64,000 nt of DNA from Meconema thalassinum (taxonomy: Eukaryota; Arthropoda; Insecta; Orthoptera; Tettigoniidae). Each line of letters starts with the position of its first letter. Position 1 is the first letter of the stretch. The notes under the pieces are model-generated. The model saw only the letters and a list, made by a program, of their open reading frames with translations. It was not told where the DNA came from and made no database searches. Positions 9,509 through 18,111 of this stretch are shown here, one piece after another. Location of the stretch: positions 1,702,861,978 to 1,702,925,977 of the forward strand of contig OX336388.2 of assembly GCA_946902985.2 (NCBI GenBank), given 5' to 3'. Position numbers and translations under genes: made by a program.

Positions 9509-9693
9509 AGTTTGTGTATAAAGCAACAACACCGTCTAGGAATGGTGTTAGTTGTTTGCCACGTGAATACACGTTAACATCTCAGAACAAGCAGATTTTA
9601 CAGCATTTGGGTTACCACGTCAACCCTCATGATGAATTCTATTCTAGAGATAGCGAACCGCATCGAGGAGCAACCAGGAGTGGTAAGAATTGA
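9505..9693 (+). CDS. Small conserved-looking ORF between capsid genes
   Basis: 62 residues from an ATG that overlaps the penton stop in an ATGA arrangement. The first 40 codons fill the only gap between the two capsid genes, and the last 22 overlap the major capsid start. The segment LPREYTLTSQNKQILQHLGY resembles short ORFs I recall in insect Polintons, but I cannot name a function. The tight coupling favours a real gene; the overlapping tail may be unimportant. Confidence 0.45.
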   Translation: MKFVYKATTPSRNGVSCLPREYTLTSQNKQILQHLGYHVNPHDEFYSRDSEPHRGATRSGKN

Positions 9694-10846
9694 TCTACAT
9701 TCCTATCAAGCTCAAACACCTGGACTCAATAACAATGATGAAATTCAATTTGTTATCAACAACCAAGATATTTACACCCTACCGCATGAAAGTGTCATTC
9801 AGATTGAAGGTCGGCTCACCAAAGCCGATGGCTCTACACCTACCACATCCAAGTTGGCCAACCATGGTTTAGCCTTTCTGTTTTCTGAAGTACGTTATGT
9901 CATTAACGATATCGTGGTGGATAGCACTCGAAATGTGGCCATTTCCAGTGTCATGAAACTATACCCCTCTTATAGTGAGGAAGAAGGTAAAACACTTTGC
10001 ATGGCAGGTTGGTGTCCTGACTCAACCAATGACTGGATGGTACACACCGGTGGCACCTTTACTGGATATTTACCTCTTAAACTGATTTTAGGCTTTGCCG
10101 AAGATCACCAACGCATTGTGGTCAACGCAAGGCAAGTGCTTTATCTAGTGAGAGACAGGAGTGATAATAATGCACTCAAGGGGGCCGACAATGCCCCCAT
10201 CGATTCAAAAATTCAACTACAACGCTTGCTATGGAAAGTGCCTCATGTGACCCTTGAAGATAGCAAAAAACTGGACATACTCAAAATGGTAAAGAGAGAT
10301 ATGCCTCTACCCATGGAATTTAGAAGCTGGGCACTCCATGAGTATCCGCTATTGCCCACCACCAACACACACAGTTGGTCTGTAAAAACAGCTCGCTATA
10401 CAGAGAGACCTCTCTACCTGATCGTGGGTTTTCAAACGAATCGCAAGTATCAACAAACCAAAGATGCCACGCAATTTGATCATCTGCAATTGAGAAATGC
10501 ACGTCTTTTCCTCAACGGAGCTGTGTTTCCCTATGAAGGACTGGATTTGGATTTTTCAAAAAATAAGTTTGGCCCCCTGTACGACTTGTTTTCTAAATTT
10601 CGATGGTCGTATTATCAAAAAGAGAACGGCCCCATGCTACTACCCCAAGCGTTTAAGGCAAGAGCACCACTGATTGTTTTTGACTGTTCATACCTGGAAG
10701 AGTCTGTCAAGCCATCCAATATCGACATTCGACTAGATTTTGAAACGCATGACAATGTACCAGCCAATACGACGGCCTACTGTTTGATTATTCATCACAA
10801 ACAAGTCAACTATTATCCACTATCCAACCAAGTGACGAGTGTATAA
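9629..10846 (+). CDS. MCP: Major capsid protein (double jelly roll)
   Basis: 405 residues from an ATG. The N-terminus includes VVRIDLHSYQAQTPGLNNND and INNQDIYTLPHESVIQIEG, then SEVRYVINDIVVDSTRNVAI. This is the pattern of the Polinton/adintovirus hexon-like major capsid protein, which has two jelly-roll domains and forms trimeric capsomers. Length is a little short of other double jelly-roll capsids but typical of Polintons as I recall them. It is intact. With the penton, protease, ATPase and fibre-like proteins it makes a complete morphogenetic module. Confidence 0.85.
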   Translation: MMNSILEIANRIEEQPGVVRIDLHSYQAQTPGLNNNDEIQFVINNQDIYTLPHESVIQIEGRLTKADGSTPTTSKLANHGLAFLFSEVRYVINDIVVDSTRNVAISSVMKLYPSYSEEEGKTLCMAGWCPDSTNDWMVHTGGTFTGYLPLKLILGFAEDHQRIVVNARQVLYLVRDRSDNNALKGADNAPIDSKIQLQRLLWKVPHVTLEDSKKLDILKMVKRDMPLPMEFRSWALHEYPLLPTTNTHSWSVKTARYTERPLYLIVGFQTNRKYQQTKDATQFDHLQLRNARLFLNGAVFPYEGLDLDFSKNKFGPLYDLFSKFRWSYYQKENGPMLLPQAFKARAPLIVFDCSYLEESVKPSNIDIRLDFETHDNVPANTTAYCLIIHHKQVNYYPLSNQVTSV

Positions 10847-10879
10847 ATAACAGGTCATCCCACGTCAAGCCGCTCAGTC

Positions 10880-11416
10880 ATGTCTTGCTTTAAAGCCTCA
10901 AGAGACGTCACATCCATGAATTTGAACTCTGAGGAACAACGTTTCAAGACGTTTGCCACATGGCCAGTGCCTTTCATAAACCCTCAAGCCTTGGCGGCTG
11001 CTGGATTCTACTATTTAAAAACAAGAGATGAAGTGAAATGTGCCTTTTGTCCCATCATCATAGACCAATGGCAGGAGGGCGATGAACCCATGCAGGAACA
11101 TCAGCGCTGGTCACCCACCTGCCCCTACCTGCGTAGAGTGGAAGTGGGAAATATATCCTGTCATTCAATCTATCCCTCACTTGTGACTCTGGGTGATGAA
11201 AAGAAAACAAGTTACGATACGTGTGGACCGTATGGTGTCCATGGTGCTTCGGTGAGCAGCTCACCATCAAAAACGCCTAGTTTAGAGACATTGGGACATC
11301 ATCGGTGTTATGGACGTTACAAACACAAGAGACTATATTGTTGTATCAGTTGCTATCGTCCTTATCCCAAAATGAGAAAAGCCTGTAAGACGTGTTATGA
11401 TAATAAAATGATGTAA
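10880..11416 (+). CDS. Inhibitor-of-apoptosis (BIR) protein with C-terminal zinc ribbon
   Basis: 178 residues from the ATG at 10880; a second ATG at residue 13 is also possible. Residues 21-84 form a canonical BIR domain: RFKTFATWP, LAAAGFYYL, then Cys54-x2-Cys57-x16-His74-x6-Cys81. The exact spacing matches type II BIR zinc binding. No RING follows. Instead the C-terminus has CxxC-x10-CxxC (YCCISCYRPY then KACKTC, about residues 155-174), a possible zinc ribbon. BIR proteins of insects and insect viruses bind caspases or IAP antagonists and delay cell death. A captured anti-apoptotic gene is the natural reading. It lies just downstream of the capsid gene in the same orientation. Confidence 0.9.
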   Translation: MSCFKASRDVTSMNLNSEEQRFKTFATWPVPFINPQALAAAGFYYLKTRDEVKCAFCPIIIDQWQEGDEPMQEHQRWSPTCPYLRRVEVGNISCHSIYPSLVTLGDEKKTSYDTCGPYGVHGASVSSSPSKTPSLETLGHHRCYGRYKHKRLYCCISCYRPYPKMRKACKTCYDNKMM

Positions 11417-11557
11417 TTCTTAAATTGTTATTTTTGCATGTCCCCCCTGTCCTACCCTAACCTTAATTTGAAACTAGCATGGCAGGTAAGTCCATGTCAT
11501 GATCACACCTGATCGTCAGTCAGTCGTCAGTTGAACTTGGTCCAGACAAGCGTCAAC

Positions 11558-12109
11558 ATGTTGCGCACACTCATTGTGGATTGCCAAGGGTTTAAAATTG
11601 GTGACAACAAATTTATATTTAAACAAGTGGCCATGATCGATTGTACCACGTTTTGGATATCGCAAGCTACGCATTTGCTATTTAAACCACCCCATGCTTT
11701 TGATTTGTTGTGTGAAAAAGATCGTAAACAAACCCAGTGGATTGAAAATCATAGGCAACTAGACTGGAATCAGGGAACCATTTCCTATAAATATTTGGAC
11801 GTGGTCATGAAAGCACACTTGTCCTCGGCCAATGTGGTATTTGTGAAAGGTAATGAAAAACGTCAATGGTTGCAACCATTTTTGGCGTCTTACTGCCAAT
11901 GTATCGACCTCATGGAGTTGGGCTGCCCCTCCCTGCAAACGCTCATGGATACTTGTTCCTGTGGCAACATTACCCATACAGCCCTATCGCATGCGTGGCA
12001 TCTCTTTCATTGGTTAACCACTCATGCCTGCTGGGAGTTGTTGAACAAAATTATAACTCGAGATTTACCTGTGAATGACGTCAGTGAGATTTCTACAAGC
12101 GACGTGTAA
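11558..12109 (+). CDS. Conserved Polinton-type protein, possible degenerate DEDDh exonuclease fold
   Basis: 183 residues from the ATG at 11558 (the open frame begins at a TTG at 11531). Segments TLIVDCQGFK, ISYKYLDVVMKAH, NVVFVKGNEKRQWLQPF, CIDLMELGCPSLQTLM and HTALSHAWHLFHWL come in the order expected of an RNase H-like 3'-5' exonuclease. They stand for strand 1 with D-x-E, the NxxFDxxFL motif, and HxALxDA. The key acidic positions are substituted (D-C-Q for D-x-E, HTALSHA for HxALxDA), so if the fold is right it is probably inactive. I recall similar proteins in many insect genomes as uncharacterised Polinton genes. The fold call is inference. Confidence 0.6.
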   Translation: MLRTLIVDCQGFKIGDNKFIFKQVAMIDCTTFWISQATHLLFKPPHAFDLLCEKDRKQTQWIENHRQLDWNQGTISYKYLDVVMKAHLSSANVVFVKGNEKRQWLQPFLASYCQCIDLMELGCPSLQTLMDTCSCGNITHTALSHAWHLFHWLTTHACWELLNKIITRDLPVNDVSEISTSDV

Positions 12110-12130
12110 ACATCTACAGCACGTGATACC

Positions 12131-12316
12131 ATGGAGAAAGGCGATGCTACGGACAAAGCCATCGGCAAGTTCTTTGTGTGCAAAAAGAAACTAGACAGTT
12201 TTACCAAAGAGGAACTCTTGGCGCTGCCCAAGTCGTTCATTTATTATGTGGCCGCCAACGCAGTGAGGAAATCTGGCAACATGTACCAAAATCATGGACT
12301 CAAGACCCTGTGTTGA
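12131..12316 (+). CDS. Small ORF, unknown function
   Basis: 61 residues from an ATG placed 22 bp after the previous stop. Sequence is charged and helical (FTKEELLALPKSFIYYVAAN). It stops just before the next ORF, which is open in the +1 frame across the same region, so the two could be one gene broken by a frameshift. I recognise no family. Confidence 0.4.
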   Translation: MEKGDATDKAIGKFFVCKKKLDSFTKEELLALPKSFIYYVAANAVRKSGNMYQNHGLKTLC

Positions 12317-12363
12317 GTGAATTGCAACCCTGTACGGATTACGATCACCATAAGCAAGTGGCC

Positions 12364-12600
12364 ATGGCAAAAATACCGTCTATGCGTCAGTGTGCGACTT
12401 GCCAGCTAGTGAAACTGTATCACGGTCATAAGAGTCCATGTAAAGACTTTGTTGAATCATTCCACGGGTGTCATGGCGAGAAAAAGCAACAACAACAACA
12501 AACACAAACATCGTCCACAGAGGAGGAGGAGGAAGACCAAACCTTTTTACCATCGATGGAAAAGGATATGCCAGACCTGTACTGGCAATGGCGTCATTGA
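12364..12600 (+). CDS. Small Cys/His-rich ORF, unknown function
   Basis: 78 residues from the ATG at 12364; the frame is open upstream to about 12178 without an ATG. It contains a CxxC-x6-HxH-x3-C pattern (QCATCQLVKLYHGHKSPCKD) followed by HGCHG, a plausible zinc site. After that come runs of Gln (five) and Glu (five). The 3' part overlaps the PLA2 gene in another frame. The low-complexity run encodes Gln/Glu here and Asn/Lys/Arg in the PLA2 frame. Either frame may be the functional one in the overlap; reality is uncertain. Confidence 0.35.
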   Translation: MAKIPSMRQCATCQLVKLYHGHKSPCKDFVESFHGCHGEKKQQQQQTQTSSTEEEEEDQTFLPSMEKDMPDLYWQWRH

Positions 12601-12913
12601 CAAAGTGATTCAATACCTACCTTTCGAAATCCATCTTCCAGGTTATCGTTTTTGCGGCCCTGGAACTCGTCTCGAAAAACGTTTACAACGTGGTGATGTA
12701 CCCATTAATCTTTTGGATCAAGCATGCAAGGAACATGACCTTTCTTATCGCCATAGTCATCCTGGTTTAAGACATGTGGCAGATAAATTGTTATTAAAGA
12801 AAGCTAAACAACGTTTCACATCCAGTGATGCCTCAGTGGGTGAAAGGATGGCAGCCCTAATTGTCATGAGTGCTATGAAAGGAAAGTTGATGATGCATGG
12901 ACATAAACATTGA
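12473..12913 (+). CDS. Parvovirus-type phospholipase A2-like protein
   Basis: 146 residues from the ATG at 12473 (the open frame begins at a TTG at 12449). The N-terminus is basic and low-complexity (KHKHRPQRRRRKTK, a likely nuclear signal). It is followed by CxxC (ICQTCTG). Residues about 55-95 carry the PLA2 signature: calcium loop YRFCGPGT and active-site helix LLDQACKEHDLSY with the His-Asp pair. This is the arrangement of the parvoviral VP1 PLA2, which opens endosomal membranes during entry. Related domains are known to me from some Polintons. It is the last gene of the rightward group, ahead of an AATAAA at 12971. Confidence 0.85.
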   Translation: MARKSNNNNKHKHRPQRRRRKTKPFYHRWKRICQTCTGNGVIDKVIQYLPFEIHLPGYRFCGPGTRLEKRLQRGDVPINLLDQACKEHDLSYRHSHPGLRHVADKLLLKKAKQRFTSSDASVGERMAALIVMSAMKGKLMMHGHKH

Positions 12914-12970
12914 GGAGTGAGGAATTGGGATTTGTTTGTATTCTATTTTTCTTTTGTCAATTCTCTATGA

Positions 12971-12976
12971 AATAAA
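12971..12976 (+). terminator. Polyadenylation signal for rightward genes
   Basis: AATAAA lies 58 bp past the PLA2 stop codon, the only canonical signal close to the end of the rightward gene group. Confidence 0.5.
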
Positions 12977-14034
12977 AAACAAAGGTATACCAGAGCACGA
13001 TGATTTGTGTTTTTATTATTTTTAAAAATCGTGATGTTGATGGCTGATTTTTTCATTTTACATATTTCACACATGATGAATTCCACACACAGCCATTTGT
13101 CATTTTGCAATTTACAGATTTTAAAAATGTTCGTTTCAAGTTTTGCGATTTTGATGAGATGGATTTTTTCCAGTTTGTTGATGACACTTTTTAAACAATG
13201 TCCGTTTGAAGTTTTTGAATTTTCAAATTTCACACATGGCCATTTCCAGTTTTTTTTAAATGTCCGTTTTAAGTTTTGCTGTTTTGGTGATATGGAAACA
13301 TGGATTTTCCATTTTGCTGTTTTCACATTTTTTTCCATTTGGTGTATGTCGAAAGTTGAGATTTGACAATGATGTTGATGCGAGTGCTTGACCTTGATAA
13401 TACTGCAATGTGCTGATGCGTGTTTGGAGAAACGTCGAGGTCTATGACTACTGCAGGTAAGATTGTTTTTACAAAAATAATGTCTATTGACTGCCACATT
13501 TCAATGAAAAAACGAAACTATTTAAAACAAAATGAGTATATAAGTGACCATTTACCCCCTCCCCACCCACCCACCCACCCTACCTCATCGTGTTTGCTCT
13601 GGTCAATCATACACACCAGTTTTCTCTCTTCACTCATACATTCACACCTGTCTTTGGGAACAAACACAACCACTTTATTTATTCCCAAAAGCACATTCTC
13701 GACATGCTCACTCATCCCAAGAGAACTTTTTAGTTTATCATTTACATTACGAAAAATAATTAAATACTAGTTATTAAAGTTACTAAAAATATTACTTATT
13801 TCATATTTACAAAAAAACTCAACTTTGTACAGCGTTAAAAGAATCAAACTATTTACCAATCAAAAAATTTAAAAAATAAGGTTGCATAGAACTTTTTTTA
13901 AAGAGCAAAAGGTCCAAGTGGGTTGTCACTATTTACAAAATCTACTATTTACAATGACAAAAAAACAATATTTACAAAATACTAAATCTACAAGTTACAT
14001 AAAGCTATGTCCCATAAACGATTAAACAGTGAAA
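12977..14034. other. Convergent intergenic region with degenerate repeats
   Basis: No supported gene. From about 13065 to 13330 there are two to three degraded units sharing atttcacacat, ccatttcca/gtcatttt and aatgtccgttttaagttttg blocks. They are spaced about 100 bp apart and are T-rich on the plus strand. A TTTATT at 13674-13679 could be the polyadenylation signal of the leftward polymerase. The remainder is AT-rich, with several acaaaat/tttacaa stretches. Confidence 0.5.
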
Positions 14035-17000
14035 TCACACCTCCTCCTCCTTGCGATCATAACCCCAGGGCAGGCTGGTGAGCAGGTCATCAGCCCACAC
14101 ACGTTTGTTATCCATGGAAGCTAGGGTGCGTTTTCTCTGTTCCACAAGATACAAATGATGGTTGCTGGATTGTATCCTGCACTGTGTATGAGACATAGCT
14201 TTGCCAGTGCGTAAAACCGCTAGGTAATCGTCTACACGTAGCGATTTTACCACTGCCCTACCTACACCTTTTGCTCTCTTGGCTTCCTTACAGTCGAGTG
14301 TGCGGTAAGCATACATTTTTGAGGCCAAACCTATGAATTCCGTCATAATGGAATCACCGCATTCATCTTTTAAAACGCCCATTTCCTTTTTGTTCTTTAT
14401 GGGCAGCTGAAACACATTGTCAGCGCTATAGCAAGAGGTGTCGAACCAGTCACTATGTTGCCTCATGACGTCATAGGGATTGCAGTGGCGAATGTGGTAA
14501 ATGAATGAGTCCGTGTCCATATACAAAAGAGAGACGTCCTCAAAATGGCGTTTGGCGAACTCATAGTGGAATCGATACATGACCGATTTAGAAAAGTCTA
14601 AAATGACTTGACCCAAGTAAATGGGCTTATCCATGGTCACGCTGGTCTTACTCATTTCAATAGTAGCCAAATCCTCATCGATAATTTTGATCGATTTGAA
14701 ATTTGGCTTGGCAATGTACCGCCGGGCACCCCACCGTCCCTCCCAGACATTCACTAATTTAATGTCACGGTATTTGCGGACATTCTCCATAGACTTGCCA
14801 TAGATGCAGTTGTTCATTAATTTAAAAAAATTAATTTCAAACTGCTGTGTTGCCATTTGTCGGTGCTCTGTGTTGAGTCGCATGTATGGCTCAAGCCATG
14901 CTTTTTGAGCAAAAGAAATACCCCTGTGGACTTTCTTTAACACCAAGCCTTGGGCGAGGCATTGCACCAACATTTGGATATGTAGCACATACCGATTTTT
15001 GTTGTAAAGTGTGCCCATGAGTTTTTCAGTTTTCACTTTACTGTCAGGGGGAACCATTTGCTCAAGACAGAATGGGAAATCGGCATGTTCATCATACAAG
15101 GATGAGGGATATTCAATATCCACTTCTAGCACATATCCACGGTCTGTTTCTTGGCTAGCCATGTTCACATCAAATTCTGACACTTGTTTCTCTGTCAGCC
15201 AAGCAAACTTCCCATAGGGCAAAGGCTGACTCATGGCGTAACCGTACAAATTATTCACGTCATAGTACATTAAGTACGATTCTGGTTTGTCTGGTGAATA
15301 ATCAGGCATGTAGACATTGTTCGCTTCGGCATGGCGTTGGTTAAGTGACACAAAGCCGCCACGAATGCCCTTTTCAAAAAATAGAACCATGTCTACGTCA
15401 GTGAGTAAATCCAATTCCACTTGAGTGTATTTCAAAGCGGCATCAAACGAGAGTCCAGGAATCGTGTAATAGTGAGCCGGGTCAAGACCGTAAATGTGTT
15501 GACACAAGTTACGGAATTTTTCAAACACATCAGTGAGCAGCAATACATCTAGTTTTAGGTAATGCAAAGCATATTCACTTAGCGTGTTCATGCCAAACAC
15601 TCGCCAAACTTGACATGCATGTGCATAGTCTTCATCGGAAACGGTACTGCGTGTTAGTTTCGAGTAAAATTTCTCTTGTGGTGGGAGTTTTCTTTGCTTT
15701 AACACGTCCCAGCTATTGCAGAAATCATACGGGAATATACCTTTCCGAATGCACAATTGAAATTGCTCAGGATCATTAAAATGCATTCTAGTATTTTTTA
15801 ATTCCTCCTCATTCAAGCCATTCACAAGGCTGTCTAGCGAGGATGCCATAAACTTAAAGGAATCCAAAAATCGAATGCTAAAGTCGCCCAACCACCATGT
15901 CAGGGCCGTAAAACGCTCATGGTTTTGGGGAATAATGGTAAACGAGCCCTTGTTGACATGGCCCAATTCACGAATCAAAAACTGAATGTCATAATTCGCC
16001 AGATTGTGGAAAAAGACACTAATGAAACGAGGAGCTGGAAAGTTCAAGTTGCATTTACTATGCGCAGCTCCACGAAACTCCCCTGTAAAGTGTGAGTGGT
16101 CTCTGACTTTTTCCTCTCCACTTAAAATAGGCTTTTCGCAAATATGGCATGTCGTGGCATGCTCATACTGCTGCTGCTGTTCTGGAGATAGGCTCATGGG
16201 TACTGGGTGGTCCAGTAATTCCTGTACATGATCGACCAACTTGACAAGTTCATCCAAGAACCATTTGGCACAATCTGGCCCCTCACGGTATTTGTAAACG
16301 GATTGTGTTGGGTCATAGGCACACACCACATTAAATCCTATGGCAAAGGGTTCATGTTTTTGAATGGGTGTGGTTGAGCTGATGGTGGGATCTGGTTCAC
16401 ATCCCGCCATGGGTGTGGTGAGTGCTTCGAAATCTGCATATACCACATAGGGAACAGTGTCACGCTTATGAATGTCTTTAAAGTTTAACACAGCCTTGTC
16501 CCCTTGTGGCAATATCAATCTCACCGCTTCCTGAGTAACACAATCTATCCTATGACGTTCCAAAAGCGTAAGAGTGGTAAAATATTGCAAGCAACGGTCA
16601 CAAATATGTTTTACACCAGCATGCTTAGACACTTGTCTGCTTAGCAATCTACTCAAGCTTTTAATGAGGCAATAGTGATTCACCTCTCCTACAGATAAAT
16701 ATAAAAGATGAATGTGGTGTCGTTTCGGTTCTTTTGTAGCATAAAGAGGACCCACAATCTCATTACCATCAAGGCCATACACCATGAACGAAAAGTCCTG
16801 GTTATCTTGTTCAAACCTATGGATCTCGGTTAAGTCCATAGGGAACGATACTCGAGTTAAATTTAAAGTATGTTTCAATTCAACAAACTTGGCCTTGTAC
16901 ATTCCTGGTTGACAACCATTATGTTGTGCTGGTTGCAAAAACGCAGCCACAGACCACAGAAAGCAATCATTGTCACGATTCTTTATATTGACCACAGCCT

Positions 17001-17481
17001 TTTTCGAAGCTATGGCTGGTGGTGTTTTAATATAGCTAGACCCAGCATTCAACGGGTTGAATTGACTAATGTTGATTTGCAAATGATGAATTTTGTCTAA
17101 GGCTAGACCACTCGGTCCTTGTTGCAGTTTATCAAATTTTGATAGCAAGGCATTCACCACGTGGGTTTCATACCACTGTTCCAAATTATGGGCTATGAAC
17201 AGCTCTTGCATTTTACTGCAAATATAAAATGTCTCTTTATGCTCTACGTCCTTCTTTTTATATACAAAATCGCACACTAGTTCTGTATTCACCTTTAAAG
17301 CCGTATGCAACCTTTGCGCTGTACAAATTTCAATTTTAAAAATTTCAAAACAAGATTGTAAAAATTCTTTGGGAATCAAACTTTTTCTAACATTGACTAC
17401 GCGGCCAGACCACACACGCGATTTAAAACAACTGTTTAGAGGTTCCCAAATTAACGTATCGGTAGCAGTGGCAAATGACAT
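14035..17481 (-). CDS. POLB: Protein-primed family B DNA polymerase
   Basis: About 1148 residues from the ATG at 17479-17481; the frame is open to 17547 without an ATG. Exonuclease motifs: YADFEALT (D350, E352), FHNLANYDIQFL and YLKLDVLLLTDVF. Polymerase motifs: A, YYDVNNLYGYAM (D741); B, KLMNNCIYGKSM; C, YMDTDSFIYH (D989, D991). A C2H2-like finger (CDRCLQYF to HRIDC) precedes the exonuclease domain. A second zinc/His-Me-like motif (CHICEKP to VRDHSHFTGEFRGAAH to KCN) lies between Exo I and Exo II. It replicates the element by protein priming. All catalytic residues are present and the frame is unbroken. It reads away from the right TIR, the usual Polinton position. Confidence 0.96.
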   Translation of the reverse strand: MSFATATDTLIWEPLNSCFKSRVWSGRVVNVRKSLIPKEFLQSCFEIFKIEICTAQRLHTALKVNTELVCDFVYKKKDVEHKETFYICSKMQELFIAHNLEQWYETHVVNALLSKFDKLQQGPSGLALDKIHHLQINISQFNPLNAGSSYIKTPPAIASKKAVVNIKNRDNDCFLWSVAAFLQPAQHNGCQPGMYKAKFVELKHTLNLTRVSFPMDLTEIHRFEQDNQDFSFMVYGLDGNEIVGPLYATKEPKRHHIHLLYLSVGEVNHYCLIKSLSRLLSRQVSKHAGVKHICDRCLQYFTTLTLLERHRIDCVTQEAVRLILPQGDKAVLNFKDIHKRDTVPYVVYADFEALTTPMAGCEPDPTISSTTPIQKHEPFAIGFNVVCAYDPTQSVYKYREGPDCAKWFLDELVKLVDHVQELLDHPVPMSLSPEQQQQYEHATTCHICEKPILSGEEKVRDHSHFTGEFRGAAHSKCNLNFPAPRFISVFFHNLANYDIQFLIRELGHVNKGSFTIIPQNHERFTALTWWLGDFSIRFLDSFKFMASSLDSLVNGLNEEELKNTRMHFNDPEQFQLCIRKGIFPYDFCNSWDVLKQRKLPPQEKFYSKLTRSTVSDEDYAHACQVWRVFGMNTLSEYALHYLKLDVLLLTDVFEKFRNLCQHIYGLDPAHYYTIPGLSFDAALKYTQVELDLLTDVDMVLFFEKGIRGGFVSLNQRHAEANNVYMPDYSPDKPESYLMYYDVNNLYGYAMSQPLPYGKFAWLTEKQVSEFDVNMASQETDRGYVLEVDIEYPSSLYDEHADFPFCLEQMVPPDSKVKTEKLMGTLYNKNRYVLHIQMLVQCLAQGLVLKKVHRGISFAQKAWLEPYMRLNTEHRQMATQQFEINFFKLMNNCIYGKSMENVRKYRDIKLVNVWEGRWGARRYIAKPNFKSIKIIDEDLATIEMSKTSVTMDKPIYLGQVILDFSKSVMYRFHYEFAKRHFEDVSLLYMDTDSFIYHIRHCNPYDVMRQHSDWFDTSCYSADNVFQLPIKNKKEMGVLKDECGDSIMTEFIGLASKMYAYRTLDCKEAKRAKGVGRAVVKSLRVDDYLAVLRTGKAMSHTQCRIQSSNHHLYLVEQRKRTLASMDNKRVWADDLLTSLPWGYDRKEEEV

Positions 17482-18111
17482 TATTTTAGAAAGAACACTC
17501 TCACCTGAGTTTTCAGCTGTAGACTGCTTGACAATGGTCCCAAACACACACGTTCCTGGTTATTCACAGAGGTCAAGCGTTTTCCAACACTCTAAAAAGA
17601 AATAAAATAAACCACCATAAGTATATCCATTCCATATAGTTTATGCATTTCATAAACAAAACAAAATCAAACAGGTTATATTATATAATAAAACAAATCT
17701 CACCTTGACGAGTAATGCTTTGCTATATTCCCGTCTCGTGGGCTAGTGTGGAAATGGTTTTCTTTTCAATCTGTCTGCCTTTCTCTTTCTTTAATATCAT
17801 TCACACACACACACACGACAAGTAGGCTATACCGATTATCTGCAAACAAATAAATAAATAAATAAAATCATTAATTACCTAATCAATAAATAATTGCATG
17901 TATTTATATAAAATCAATAAATATATAAATGAATAAATATATACCTACCCCACAACAAGGTTAAGTATTTTCCACCAACACCAAAACTGCTAAACAAGGC
18001 CAAGTGTTTCACACAACGCTGTAGTGTGTTCAAAAGTAGTCACATAAGTGCGAGTGGAAATGTCAGCGACGTGTCTTTATATATGCTACGTTGCATGTAT
18101 AATCTTTTTTT
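17482..18111. other. Polymerase upstream region, no gene
   Basis: AT-rich spacer between the polymerase gene and the right TIR. It contains an (AC)n stretch at about 17803-17816 and AATA-type runs at 17845-17945. A pyrimidine tract ending in AG is present on the minus strand near 17594, a possible splice acceptor. I cannot show a 5' exon. Confidence 0.4.

Noticed and set aside
12943..13497. 184-codon minus-strand frame downstream of the PLA2 gene
   Set aside because: Lys/Asn-rich translation of T-rich degenerate repeats; no motif, and no ATG context or neighbours that suggest a gene.
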